Assembly: GCF_901873365.1 (NCBI RefSeq)
Contig: NZ_CABFLM010000049.1
Coordinates: forward strand, 47,190-111,189
Direction of reading: 5' to 3'
DNA: 64,000 nucleotides
Source: an uncultured Aggregatibacter sp.
GTDB lineage: Bacteria > Pseudomonadota > Gammaproteobacteria > Enterobacterales > Pasteurellaceae
The notes below the pieces were generated by a model. It was not told the DNA's origin. It was given only the letters and a program-made list of their open reading frames with translations, and ran no database searches. Position 1 is the first letter of the stretch. Each line of letters begins with the position of its first letter. Made by a program: the position numbers and the translations under genes. This document shows positions 18,747 through 26,769 of the stretch, piece by piece.

Positions 18747-19247
18747 ATGAAAAAAACGTTGCGTATTCTGACCGCACTTTTTCCCTTGTTGTTTACCCCT
18801 CATGCTTTCGCGCACGCGCTTTATGTGTTCGCCCAGTATGATGGGCAAACCGTGACGGGAAAATCCTATTATTCCGATATGACCCCTGCTGCGGAAACCT
18901 ATGTGGAAGTTTTACGTCATGGGGAAAATCAGCCATTGATGACGGGGAAAACCGATAAGCGTGGTTATTTTCACTTTCCGTTAGTGGTTGAACCGAAAGT
19001 CGCCTTAAAAGTGGTGGTTGAAGGGGAAGAAGGACATCGGGCGGCGGTAGTGGCAGATCGCATCACCGCAACGCCAAATACGCCAACGCAAGCGAGCGAT
19101 GAAAGCTTGTTGTTACTGCGTGGTGATATTGCGCAGTTACGCGACAAAATTTACCTGCACGATATTTTAGGTGGCATTGGCTACATCATTGGCATTGCGG
19201 GCATTGCCGCTTGGTTAAGTGCCCGCAAATTAAGAAAAGGGCGTTAA
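18747..19247 (+). CDS. nikL: Nickel ECF transporter small membrane component NikL
   Basis: 166 residues from the ATG at 18747. That start is preferred over TTG/ATG codons at 18729-18732 because it gives a clean signal peptide (MKKTLRILTALF..., cleavage after HAFA) and lies four bases after nikK. The mature part has a small beta domain and one C-terminal membrane helix (about 140-160), the usual NikL/CbiL layout. Its exact role in nickel import is not established. An uptake signal (18771-18779) encodes TAL in the signal peptide. Confidence 0.8.
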   Translation: MKKTLRILTALFPLLFTPHAFAHALYVFAQYDGQTVTGKSYYSDMTPAAETYVEVLRHGENQPLMTGKTDKRGYFHFPLVVEPKVALKVVVEGEEGHRAAVVADRITATPNTPTQASDESLLLLRGDIAQLRDKIYLHDILGGIGYIIGIAGIAAWLSARKLRKGR

Positions 19248-19249
19248 TA

Positions 19250-19900
19250 ATGCATTTGTCAGAAGGCGTATTACATACGCCGGTATTGTTAGCGGGCGTT
19301 GCTTTAGCGGTAGTTGGTGTTGCTGTCGGATTACGTCATTTAGAAAGTGAACGTTTGCCTTTAACGGCGTTGTTTGCGGCGGCATTTTTTGTTGCCGGCA
19401 CCATTCACGTGCCTGTGGGCATCGGTAGCGTTCACTTGATTTTAAATGGTATGGCAGGTTTATTTCTTGGCTGGGCAGTCTTCCCGGCTTTTCTTATTGC
19501 CTTATTGTTACAAGTGCTGTTCTTCTCTTTTGGCGGTTTTGCTGTATTAGGCGTGAATTTATGTGTCATGGCGTTGCCGGCGGTCGCGGCGCATTATGTG
19601 TTGCGTGGTTATTTAAAGCCGGACATGAGACCTATGGCAAAACTGTTTGCCGGCTTGGGCGCAGGCATTATTGGTGTCGGTGGCGCTGGTGCATTAGCCT
19701 CTCTTGTTTTAGCGTTAGACGGCGGCAAACATTATCAGGATCTAATTGCCTTATTGCTGTTGTCACATTTACCGGTATTCGTATTAGACGGCATTATCAG
19801 CTACGGCGTGATTTCTCTCCTCAGCAAAATGTACCCGAGTGCATTACAGTCTATTGGCACGTCACTGAACGTTGACGATACCAAACGGTGCGTACAATGA
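19250..19900 (+). CDS. nikM: Nickel ECF transporter substrate-binding protein NikM
   Basis: 216 residues from the ATG at 19250, two bases after nikL. The mature N-terminus Met-His-Leu-Ser-Glu-Gly fits the CbiM/NikM family, where the N-terminal amine and His2 bind the metal ion; an in-frame start further upstream would bury this and is rejected. About six membrane helices follow. It is the S-component that selects nickel (or cobalt). The last bases overlap nikQ in ATGA. Confidence 0.88.
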   Translation: MHLSEGVLHTPVLLAGVALAVVGVAVGLRHLESERLPLTALFAAAFFVAGTIHVPVGIGSVHLILNGMAGLFLGWAVFPAFLIALLLQVLFFSFGGFAVLGVNLCVMALPAVAAHYVLRGYLKPDMRPMAKLFAGLGAGIIGVGGAGALASLVLALDGGKHYQDLIALLLLSHLPVFVLDGIISYGVISLLSKMYPSALQSIGTSLNVDDTKRCVQ

Positions 19901-20562
19901 GCCCCGTTTTTCAGTGTTTTTTTCCACCGCACTTTTTTGCACCTCACTTGCGCCTGATTTACCTATTCCTTTGGGGCTTGGTGATCAGTGCCTTATCTCA
20001 ACCTTCTTTGTTGCTATGGTTAAACGGCATCGCCTTAATTTTATTGGTGATCTTGATTTATCGTTGTCGTGATCCTTATTTTCCTTATCTAAAACGCTGG
20101 CTGGTCTTCAATGGCTTTACTTTATTACTTTGGGCAACCTTAAGTTGGCGTATCGGCACGGGAGGTATTGAACTTAATCCCGACGGCATGGAAACAGCCT
20201 TGTTAATTAGCTTACGCATGAACCTCTTGCTGTTTTCTTTATGGCTACTGTTATGGAAAATGAATGATGCAGTGTTGGTACAAGCCATTGGTAAATTACC
20301 CTTGCCACCCAAATTAATTTGGCTGTTTGTATTGACGGTGCGCTATATTGCCCTGTTAGGCGAATTACGACAGAAAATGGATTTGGCGATGCGTGCGCGA
20401 GGGTATCATGCCGGTTTGAATCGCCGAACGTTGTATGTCACCGCACAACGGATTGCGCTTTTACTGGTGCATGCGTTACTCAAAGCCGAGACTGCGCAAA
20501 TTGCGCTCAAATGTCGCGGCTTTCGCTTCGGTGAAAAGACAAATTTAAGTGGGGAAAAATGA
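19897..20562 (+). CDS. nikQ: Nickel ECF transporter transmembrane protein NikQ
   Basis: 221 residues from the ATG at 19897, overlapping nikM by four bases. It is a CbiQ-type energy-coupling T-component with about five membrane helices and the cytoplasmic coupling motif region around MRARGYHAG and KCRGFRFGE, which contacts the ATPase NikO. An uptake signal is at 19926. No cobalamin genes are nearby and hydrogenase maturation genes follow, so nickel is a better substrate guess than cobalt. Confidence 0.88.
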   Translation: MSPVFQCFFPPHFFAPHLRLIYLFLWGLVISALSQPSLLLWLNGIALILLVILIYRCRDPYFPYLKRWLVFNGFTLLLWATLSWRIGTGGIELNPDGMETALLISLRMNLLLFSLWLLLWKMNDAVLVQAIGKLPLPPKLIWLFVLTVRYIALLGELRQKMDLAMRARGYHAGLNRRTLYVTAQRIALLLVHALLKAETAQIALKCRGFRFGEKTNLSGEK

Positions 20563-21182
20563 CGGTTTTACAAGTCAACGGATTGCAAATTAAACGAGGT
20601 GAACGGCAGATTATCGACAATCTGTCTTTTCAAATTGAAGAAGGCCAACGCTTTTTTGTGCAGGGCGAAATCGGTACAGGGAAAACCACCTTATTGCTGG
20701 CTTTGTTAGGCTTTGTGCCTGTTGCTCGCGGCGAGATTCGTCTATTCGGGCAATTGTGTCGAGAAGAAAAAGATTTTGCGCCTTTTCGTGGCGCCGTAGG
20801 GTTTTGTTTTCAACACGCTGATGATCAACTGTTTGGCCCCACCGTGCTGGACGATGTTGCCTTCGGACCGTTAAATCAAGGCTTGTCACGCCAGCAAGCG
20901 TATGCTGTTGCTTGGCAGCAACTGGAACGCTTAGGTATTGCCCATTTACAGGATCGCACCGTGCATACCTTGTCCGGCGGGGAAAAGAATTTTACTGCGT
21001 TGGCAGGCGTGTTAGCGATGCAACCGAAAATTTTATTGTTAGACGAGCCGACTAACGGATTGGATCGCAAAAATACTGAAAAACTGGCCGCACTTTTGCG
21101 TGAGCTCTCACTGCCTATGTTGGTGGCGTCTCATCATCAAGGATTTACGGCTGAATTGGCTGACGATGTTCTGACTTTATGA
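20559..21182 (+). CDS. nikO: Nickel ECF transporter ATP-binding protein NikO
   Basis: 207 residues, slightly short for an ABC ATPase but complete. Walker A is GEIGTGKTT (about 34-42), the signature LSGGEKN, and Walker B ILLLDEPTNGLD, followed by an SHH switch region. It powers the NikKLMQO importer. It starts in an ATGA overlap with nikQ, so translation is coupled. A weak hairpin with a T-run (about 21216-21233) separates it from hypB, allowing read-through into the hydrogenase genes. Confidence 0.92.
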   Translation: MTVLQVNGLQIKRGERQIIDNLSFQIEEGQRFFVQGEIGTGKTTLLLALLGFVPVARGEIRLFGQLCREEKDFAPFRGAVGFCFQHADDQLFGPTVLDDVAFGPLNQGLSRQQAYAVAWQQLERLGIAHLQDRTVHTLSGGEKNFTALAGVLAMQPKILLLDEPTNGLDRKNTEKLAALLRELSLPMLVASHHQGFTAELADDVLTL

Positions 21183-21260
21183 TCTCAATCAACCCGTAAA
21201 ATCAAAGGTTGTGCTACCCTAGCGGGGTTTTTTGTAACCAGATCGTTAAGGGGCAATATT

Positions 21261-22067
21261 ATGTGTACAACTTGTGGTTGTGGACATCCGGAACAAGTCA
21301 GAATCGGTGAGGTAGCACATTCTCATCATGAGCATGACGGCACACAAAGTGCGGTCAAAAATCCGAACTTTTCTCATTTCAAATTTCACTCGGTAGAATC
21401 GGCTTCTGAAGCCAGTGAAACGCAAAAACGCCTGTTGAAAGTGGAACAGGACGTATTAGGTAAAAATAATCAAATCGCGGCGCACAACCGCTTTCTTTTC
21501 CAACAACAGCATATTCTTGCACTGAATCTGGTGTCCAGCCCGGGTTCCGGTAAAACTACCTTACTCACCACGACGTTAAATGCGCTGAAAAATGACCGCA
21601 CTTGTTATGTGATCGAAGGGGATCAACAAACGGAAAATGATGCAGATCGTATTCGTGCCACCGGTGTCTCTGCGATTCAAGTGAATACCGGCAAAGGTTG
21701 CCATTTAGATGCACAAATGATCAATAATGCGTTGTTCAAACTTGAACCGAAACAAAACAGTCTGCTGTTTATTGAAAACGTAGGTAACTTGGTTTGCCCG
21801 TCTGAATTTGATTTGGGTGAAAAAGCCAAAGTGGTGATTTTGTCCGTCACTGAAGGTGAAGACAAACCGTTGAAATACCCGCACATGTTTGCGGCGTCTA
21901 AGCTAATGATTTTAAATAAAGTCGATCTATTGCCATACCTTAATTTTGATGTGGAAAAATGTATCGCTTATGCCAAACAAGTAAACCCGCAAATTGAAGT
22001 GATTCAACTTTCTGCGACTACCGGCGAAGGCTTACATGCTTGGTTGGATTGGTTACAGGCACAATAA
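21261..22067 (+). CDS. hypB: Hydrogenase nickel incorporation protein HypB
   Basis: 268 residues. HypB is a GTPase that hands Ni2+ to the large subunit of NiFe hydrogenase, usually with HypA. The N-terminus has the high-affinity CxxCGCG nickel motif, then a short His-rich stretch (HSHHEHDG). The G-domain has [11 protein letters not shown] and NKVD, with the nickel/GTPase switch Cys-His in GKGCHLDA. Uptake signals occur at 21347 and 21595. hypD begins 15 bases later. Its place after a nickel importer is a coherent supply-and-insertion arrangement. Confidence 0.96.
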   Translation: MCTTCGCGHPEQVRIGEVAHSHHEHDGTQSAVKNPNFSHFKFHSVESASEASETQKRLLKVEQDVLGKNNQIAAHNRFLFQQQHILALNLVSSPGSGKTTLLTTTLNALKNDRTCYVIEGDQQTENDADRIRATGVSAIQVNTGKGCHLDAQMINNALFKLEPKQNSLLFIENVGNLVCPSEFDLGEKAKVVILSVTEGEDKPLKYPHMFAASKLMILNKVDLLPYLNFDVEKCIAYAKQVNPQIEVIQLSATTGEGLHAWLDWLQAQ

Positions 22068-22082
22068 GGATGTAGAAACAAA

Positions 22083-23195
22083 ATGCAGTTTATTGATGAG
22101 TTTCGTGATCCGAAATTAGCCAAAAGTTTAGTCAATCGCCTGAATGAATTAATGGCGAAATTGCCGCAATATACGGCGGAAAATCCGCTCTATTTAATGG
22201 AAGTCTGCGGCGGGCATACGCATACCATTTTTAAATTCGGTTTAGATCGTTTGTTGCCGAAGAGCATTGAATTTATCCATGGACCAGGTTGTCCCGTGTG
22301 CGTCTTGCCAATGGGGCGCATTGACGTGTGCATTGAAATTGCGCAAAAGCCTGGCGTGATTTTCTGTACTTTTGGCGATGCCATGCGGGTGAAGGGGCGC
22401 TGTGGTTCCTTGTTGGAAGCCAAAGCGAAAGGTGCCGACGTGCGAATCGTGTATTCACCGTTGGATGCGATGAATATCGCAGTGAACAATCCTGACAAAA
22501 AAGTGGTGTTCTTTTCTCTTGGTTTTGAAACCACCATGCCGAGTGCCGCGGTGACTTTGCAACAGGCGAATAAATTAAATATTCAGAATTTTTGGGTGGT
22601 TTCCCAAAACATTACCATCATTCCAACGCTACATAGTTTGCTTTCACAAGATTATGTAAAAATTGACGGCTTCCTTGCGCCGGGGCATGTGAGCATGGTG
22701 ATCGGCACCTCGCCTTATCAATCCATTGTGGATAAATATCACAAACCTTTTGTCATCACAGGTTTTGAGCCGTTAGATATTTTGCAAGCCATCGTGATGT
22801 TGGTGCAGCAATTTGTGGACGGGCGTTGCGAAATTGAAAATCAATATAAACGTATCGTGCATTCCGAAGGTAACCTGCTGGCGCAACAAGCCATGCGTGA
22901 AGTGTTCCAGCTGAAAAAATCCAGCGAATGGCGTGGCTTAGGTGAAATTGAAGAGTCAGGTGTCGAACTGACCGACGCTTATAAACGCTTTGATGCGGAA
23001 GTGTATTTCCACAGCCAGCCACAACAAGTGGCGGATGATCCGAATTCTCGTTGCGGCGACGTGCTCACCGGCAAATGTAAACCTTCAGATTGCCCGTTAT
23101 TTGGCACGCAATGTAACCCGGACAATGCCTATGGCGCTTTAATGGTGTCCTCAGAAGGGGCGTGCGCCGCCTACTATCAATATCGGAGAGAATAA
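22083..23195 (+). CDS. hypD: Hydrogenase formation protein HypD
   Basis: 370 residues. HypD is an iron-sulfur scaffold that, with HypC, holds the iron atom while CN and CO ligands are added. Motifs CGGHTH (about 38-43), GPGCPVCV (about 62-69) and the C-terminal 4Fe-4S cluster cysteines (CGDVLTGKCKPSDCPLFG, then C in TQC and GAC) are all present. It overlaps hypE by one base in TAATG. HypC, its obligate partner, is not encoded in the window. Confidence 0.96.
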   Translation: MQFIDEFRDPKLAKSLVNRLNELMAKLPQYTAENPLYLMEVCGGHTHTIFKFGLDRLLPKSIEFIHGPGCPVCVLPMGRIDVCIEIAQKPGVIFCTFGDAMRVKGRCGSLLEAKAKGADVRIVYSPLDAMNIAVNNPDKKVVFFSLGFETTMPSAAVTLQQANKLNIQNFWVVSQNITIIPTLHSLLSQDYVKIDGFLAPGHVSMVIGTSPYQSIVDKYHKPFVITGFEPLDILQAIVMLVQQFVDGRCEIENQYKRIVHSEGNLLAQQAMREVFQLKKSSEWRGLGEIEESGVELTDAYKRFDAEVYFHSQPQQVADDPNSRCGDVLTGKCKPSDCPLFGTQCNPDNAYGALMVSSEGACAAYYQYRRE

Positions 23196-24208
23196 TGACA
23201 GATTTCATCACCATGGCGCACGGTAACGGCGGCGGTGCTATGCAAAAACTTATTCAGGACTATTTCGTCGAAGCCTTTGATAATCCCATTCTTGCACAAG
23301 GGGAAGACCAAGCCCGCTTGCCCTTAGCCGAACTCATGGCGCAAGGGGAACAGCTTTCTTTTAGTACCGACAGTTTCGTTATCGACCCGATTTTCTTTCC
23401 CGGTGGCAATATTGGTAAGCTTGCCGTGTGTGGCACATTAAACGATGTGGCAGTGTGTGGTGCTGTGCCGAAATATCTCTCTTGCGGTTTTATTTTAGAA
23501 GAAGGCTTGTCACTAGCCGAACTCAAAGACATCATTCAAGCCATGGCAAAAGCTTGCCACACTGCCGGTGTTCAAGTGGTGACGGGCGACACCAAAGTGG
23601 TGCAAAAAGGCGCGGTGGATAAAATCTTCATTAATACCAGTGGCATCGGTGTCATTCCGCAAGGCATCGATTGGGGCATGCACCGTATTGAAGCAGGCGA
23701 CAAGATTATCGTCAGTGGCACTATCGGCGAACACGGCGCGACGATTCTCAACTTGCGCGAAAGCCTAGGGATTCAAACGGATCTCAGAAGCGACTGCGCG
23801 GTTCTTGCACCACTCATCGATTTATTGCGCCCCATTGAGGGCGTAAAAGCCGTACGCGATGCCACCCGTGGCGGCGTGAATGCGGTGCTACACGAATTTG
23901 CTGCCGCCCAGCAATTAGGCATGCAGATCAATGAAGACGATTTACCTATCCGCCCTGAAGTACGCGGCATTTGCGAATTACTTGGGCTAGAAGCTTTAAA
24001 CTTTGCCAATGAAGGCAAATTGGTGATTATTGCTTCCCCCGAAAAAACACCTGAAATTCTGACCGCACTTCATTCCCATGAATTAGGCAAAAATGCCACC
24101 GTGATTGGCGAAGTGACGACGGATAAAAAAGTCAGATTATTAGGTAGTTTCGGTCAGTCACGGTTGTTGGATTTACCGATGAATGAGCCGTTGCCGAGGA
24201 TTTGTTAG
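23195..24208 (+). CDS. hypE: Hydrogenase expression/formation protein HypE
   Basis: 337 residues from the ATG at 23195, which overlaps the hypD stop; an in-frame start 33 bases upstream would lie inside hypD and is rejected. HypE dehydrates the thiocarboxamide made on its own C-terminal cysteine to thiocyanate, the cyanide donor for NiFe hydrogenase. The AIR-synthase-like fold starts MAHGNGGGAM, and the protein ends in the essential PRIC tail. An uptake signal lies at 24062. A hairpin repeat begins a few bases after the stop. Confidence 0.96.
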   Translation: MTDFITMAHGNGGGAMQKLIQDYFVEAFDNPILAQGEDQARLPLAELMAQGEQLSFSTDSFVIDPIFFPGGNIGKLAVCGTLNDVAVCGAVPKYLSCGFILEEGLSLAELKDIIQAMAKACHTAGVQVVTGDTKVVQKGAVDKIFINTSGIGVIPQGIDWGMHRIEAGDKIIVSGTIGEHGATILNLRESLGIQTDLRSDCAVLAPLIDLLRPIEGVKAVRDATRGGVNAVLHEFAAAQQLGMQINEDDLPIRPEVRGICELLGLEALNFANEGKLVIIASPEKTPEILTALHSHELGKNATVIGEVTTDKKVRLLGSFGQSRLLDLPMNEPLPRIC

Positions 24209-24214
24209 GTTGTT

Positions 24215-24242
24215 CTACTTTCTTGCTTGTGCAAGAAAGTAG
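24215..24242. repeat. Perfect palindromic hairpin after hypE
   Basis: CTACTTTCTTGC (24215-24226) pairs with GCAAGAAAGTAG (24231-24242), loop TTGT. It is a truncated relative of the hairpin that opens the larger element at 24310, and it ends in GTAG. It could serve as the hypE transcript end although there is no T-run. Confidence 0.7.
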
Positions 24243-24260
24243 CAAAGAACACACCTTATC

Positions 24261-24287
24261 GATAGCGCGCGTCTCCCGACGCGTGCT
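24261..24287. repeat. Partial GATAG-headed hairpin repeat
   Basis: GATAG is followed by a hairpin (CGCGCGTC, loop TCCC, GACGCGTG). The same GATAGCGC head begins the 97-base elements at 24668 and 25504. An inverted copy of its first ~20 bases is at about 25605-25625. Confidence 0.55.
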
Positions 24288-24309
24288 AAAAACAAAAGAT
24301 AAGGCGATC

Positions 24310-24484
24310 TTACTTTCTTTTGCTTGCACAAAAGAAAGTAAGCAAAGAAAAGTGCACCCCAGCTTCACCGCGATTCCTCGCTCACTTGCAATTTTCTTAA
24401 CGAAAATTTTCGAACTCGCTACGCTCAAACAGACGAAAATTTCCTAAAAATTGCAAATCGCTCAGGCGGTTCAGATGGGGCCCG
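24310..24484 (+). repeat. Long dispersed repeat, copy A (inverted partner at 26594)
   Basis: About 175 bases: a hairpin (TTTCTTTTG/CAAAAGAAA), then the stretches CACCCCAGCTTC, CTCGCTCACTTGCAATTTT, GAACTCGCTACGCTCAAAC, AAATTTCCTAAAAATTGC and a GGGGCCC end. Reading 26769 back to 26594 gives the same sequence with scattered differences, at least 85% identity by eye. Open frames in it are not credible genes. The whole 24209-24793 gap (585 bases) consists of this and other repeats plus uptake signals at 24507 and 24561. Confidence 0.85.
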
Positions 24485-24584
24485 TTTTTTGAGCGTTATT
24501 GGATAAAAGTGCGGTGTGATTTTGGATTGTTTTTTGCGGTGAAAAACGTTTGGGATTTCAACCGCACTTCTAGATTTTTATTTG

Positions 24585-24656
24585 GTAGGGACAGACTTTA
24601 TGTCTGTCCTTATTTATATCATCAGATTATCGAACAGGCATAAAGCCTGTCCCTAC
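24585..24656. repeat. 72-base GTAG-headed double hairpin
   Basis: The element starts GTAGGGACAG and ends CTGTCCCTAC. It contains two hairpins, GGACAGAC-TTTAT-GTCTGTCC and CAGGC-ATAAA-GCCTG, facing opposite ways. Two inverted GTAG-headed hairpins is the layout of bacterial REP pairs (BIMEs). Confidence 0.7.
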
Positions 24657-24667
24657 GAAAATCCCAT

Positions 24668-24764
24668 GATAGCGCACGCATCCCGGCGTATGCTGTAACT
24701 TCATGATGGTTCAAACGTCCACGCTTGGACCCAAAGAAGCACCAGCGTGGACGCTGGCGCTATC
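24668..24764 (+). repeat. 97-base GATAGCGC...GCGCTATC repeat, copy 1
   Basis: The terminal inverted repeats are GATAGCGC and GCGCTATC. A second copy of exactly the same length is at 25504-25600 in the same orientation; the centre (TGCTGTAACTTCATGATGG...) is nearly identical, with most differences near the left end. It includes the hairpin CCAGCGTGGACGCTGG. The two copies flank the unknown small gene pair at 24794-25386. Confidence 0.85.
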
Positions 24765-24793
24765 AAAAGAGGGATTCCTTTTCATTCATCAAA

Positions 24794-25183
24794 TTATATT
24801 GATCTTAGATTATTAGGAATAGATAAAGGTTTCATACCTACGCTCATTAAAATAGCTTCCTGATCTTCTGCCCTTGTTACAATAAGCTTAATTCCTCTTG
24901 GGATTTCTTTTTTCACAGAAATATGGCAAGGCGTCCCACTAACTAACGCCCAAAAAGAGTATTCATTAGGACGTAGTGGTTCATTATTTGCATCAAATCC
25001 TCTTAATGCTTCATGCGCTTCTTCAAGAGAAATTGAAGGATGAATATTTGCAGGCGCACCGATACCAATAGCACATTGTTGACGAATCTCTTTTACTAAA
25101 GATGATTTAATTCCTACTCCGGATTTTCCGGTTAAAAATATAAAAATAAATACAATAACTAAAATAATTAGAATAATTTCCAT
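24794..25183 (-). CDS. Small membrane-anchored protein of unknown function
   Basis: 129 residues. Residues 1-18 are a single hydrophobic segment rich in Ile/Val/Phe, an N-terminal membrane anchor; the remaining ~110 residues are soluble and mixed in composition, with no motif I recognise. It starts 8 bases after the 64-residue gene upstream, so the two are co-transcribed. The pair sits alone between two copies of a 97-base repeat and within a larger inverted repeat, suggesting accessory rather than core DNA. Confidence 0.65.
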   Translation of the reverse strand: MEIILIILVIVFIFIFLTGKSGVGIKSSLVKEIRQQCAIGIGAPANIHPSISLEEAHEALRGFDANNEPLRPNEYSFWALVSGTPCHISVKKEIPRGIKLIVTRAEDQEAILMSVGMKPLSIPNNLRSI

Positions 25184-25191
25184 AAAATCCT

Positions 25192-25386
25192 CTATTGGTG
25201 AACCACTTCAATTTTTTGAATTTCAAAAGCGACATTATTTCTACCAAAACGAATCCTCAATAATTCTTCGATATATTCCTCTGCCATCACTCTGGCAACT
25301 CTTTCACTTTTAGCATGAACAAAATGCCAAGAGGCATCTGCAGTTTGTCCATCGTGAACATATTGAATTGAATAGATTTTAAACAT
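25192..25386 (-). CDS. Small cytoplasmic protein of unknown function
   Basis: 64 residues, no signal peptide or membrane segment. The middle is charged and helix-forming (SERVARVMAEEYIEELLRIRFG). The ATG has a clear AAGGAA ribosome site at the right distance. It is the first gene of a two-gene unit with the anchored protein downstream. Two strong dyads lie just upstream (25419-25463). I recognise no family. Confidence 0.65.
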   Translation of the reverse strand: MFKIYSIQYVHDGQTADASWHFVHAKSERVARVMAEEYIEELLRIRFGRNNVAFEIQKIEVVHQ

Positions 25387-25418
25387 GATTATATTCCTTA
25401 ATAAAATTTACAAAGAGG

Positions 25419-25463
25419 TTATGACTGTTAAGTCAATAACAGTCATAAAGGAATATATTCCTT
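25419..25463. promoter_or_regulatory. Two adjacent dyads upstream of the small gene pair
   Basis: TTATGACTGTTA (25419-25430) and TAACAGTCATAA (25437-25448) form a perfect 12-bp inverted repeat; it abuts a 16-bp palindrome, AAGGAATATATTCCTT (25448-25463). They lie 33-77 bases ahead of the 25386 start. They may be an operator or hairpins shared with neighbouring repeats. Confidence 0.5.
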
Positions 25464-25503
25464 TGAAAAACCTATAAAAAAGCCCTTAGAACTTTCACGC
25501 TCC

Positions 25504-25600
25504 GATAGCGCCCCCTTACCAGTGTGTGCTGTAACTTCATGATGGTTCAAGCGTCCACGTTTGAACCTAAAGAAGCACCAGCGTGGGCGCTGGCGCTATC
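25504..25600 (+). repeat. 97-base GATAGCGC...GCGCTATC repeat, copy 2
   Basis: Same ends, same length and same orientation as 24668-24764. It is followed by GGCGACGCGCGCTATCGATA (about 25605-25624), an inverted fragment of the 24261 hairpin repeat. Confidence 0.85.
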
Positions 25601-25662
25601 AACGGCGACGCGCGCTATCGATAAAGTCTAAATGATAAAACACGCTCAAAACCCACCGCACT

Positions 25663-26478
25663 TTAAGCATTTTTTCTCGCATAATCTGCCGCTTCGGCGA
25701 TGAGTGCTTCGCTTGGTCTTTTGCCGGTGTAGAGTTCGAATTGTTCAACGGCTTGTAACACAATCACTTCCGCGCCGGAGATGGTTTGTTTACCGAGGGC
25801 TTGGGCGGTTTTGATTAATGGCGTGTCGGCAGGTTGGGCAACCACATCAAACGCGGTTGTGGCTTGACGGATCATGGCTTCAGGGAACGAAAGATCGAAA
25901 GCTTCTTTTCCGCCTTTCATGCCGATTGGCGTGACGTTAACGAGAATCTCGGCAGTTTGGTTTTCGAGGGAAGCGATATAATCGTAGCCATAAAGTGCGG
26001 CTAAATAGTTGCCTGTTTTTTCGTTGCGGGCGAAGACGTTGAGCTTTTCAAAGCCGGAATGTTTAAATGCCGCCACGACGGCTTTTGCCATGCCGCCGCT
26101 GCCATGCACGATCACGCGATCGTTTTTGCTTAATTGGTATTTTTCGATCAGTTTAACAATGGCAATGTAGTCGGTGTTGTAGGCACGTAAAACGCCGTTG
26201 TCATTGACGATAGTATTCACCGATTCAATGGCTTGTGCGGAAGGGGAGATCTCATCTAAAAACGGCATGCAACTTTCTTTGAAAGGCATAGACACGGCAC
26301 TTCCACGAATACCCAATGCGCGAATGCCTTTGACGGCGTGTTCGATATCATCGGTGGTGAAGGCTTTGTAAATGAAATTCAAACCGAGTTTTTGATAAAG
26401 ATAATTATGAAATGTGGTACCGAAATTACCGGGACGACCGGAGAGGGACATACAGAGTTGGGTATCTTTGTTAAGCAT
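25663..26478 (-). CDS. Shikimate dehydrogenase-like protein (AroE paralogue)
   Basis: 271 residues from the ATG at 26478, chosen because GGGAGG sits just upstream; an open frame reaches 26577 but lacks such a site. The N-terminal substrate domain has the family lysine in SMPFKE instead of the usual NVTxPxK; the NAD(P)-binding loop is HGSGGMAKAV, and NVTPIGM is conserved. H. influenzae has a comparable shikimate-dehydrogenase-like protein beside its true AroE, and this is probably its relative, with uncertain substrate. Arg in NARNEK-like loop (FARNEK) fits NADP-type binding. An uptake signal at 25654-25662 touches the stop codon. Confidence 0.82.
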   Translation of the reverse strand: MLNKDTQLCMSLSGRPGNFGTTFHNYLYQKLGLNFIYKAFTTDDIEHAVKGIRALGIRGSAVSMPFKESCMPFLDEISPSAQAIESVNTIVNDNGVLRAYNTDYIAIVKLIEKYQLSKNDRVIVHGSGGMAKAVVAAFKHSGFEKLNVFARNEKTGNYLAALYGYDYIASLENQTAEILVNVTPIGMKGGKEAFDLSFPEAMIRQATTAFDVVAQPADTPLIKTAQALGKQTISGAEVIVLQAVEQFELYTGKRPSEALIAEAADYARKNA

Positions 26479-26593
26479 AGGAATCCTCCCGTTGGTATAG
26501 ATAAAAAAGATGCGTTCAGTATAGCAAATGATAATCCATAAAACGTTTGGAAAACCGACCGCATTTTCACGAATCATGCAAAAATAAGACGAT

Positions 26594-26769
26594 TGGGCCC
26601 CATTTGAGCCGCCTGAGCGATTTGCAATTTTTAGGAAATTTTCGCTTGTTTGAGCGTAGCGAGTTCGAAAATTTTCGTTAAAAAAATTGCAAGTGAGCGA
26701 GGAACAGCGGCGAAGCTGGGGTCGCTTTTCTTTTGGTGACTTTTCTTTGGCGAAGCAAAGAAAAGTTAC
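26594..26769 (-). repeat. Long dispersed repeat, copy B (inverted partner of 24310)
   Basis: The reverse complement matches 24310-24484 along nearly its full length, from the AAAG-rich hairpin to GGGGCCC. It fills most of the 287-base gap between the hypF stop and the AroE-like gene and overlaps the hypF stop codon by a few bases. Together the copies bracket about 2.1 kb. Confidence 0.85.

Noticed and set aside
24202..24447. Open frames on both strands after hypE
   Set aside because: They lie within hairpins and the dispersed repeat shared with 26594-26769; open frame is a by-product of the repeat.
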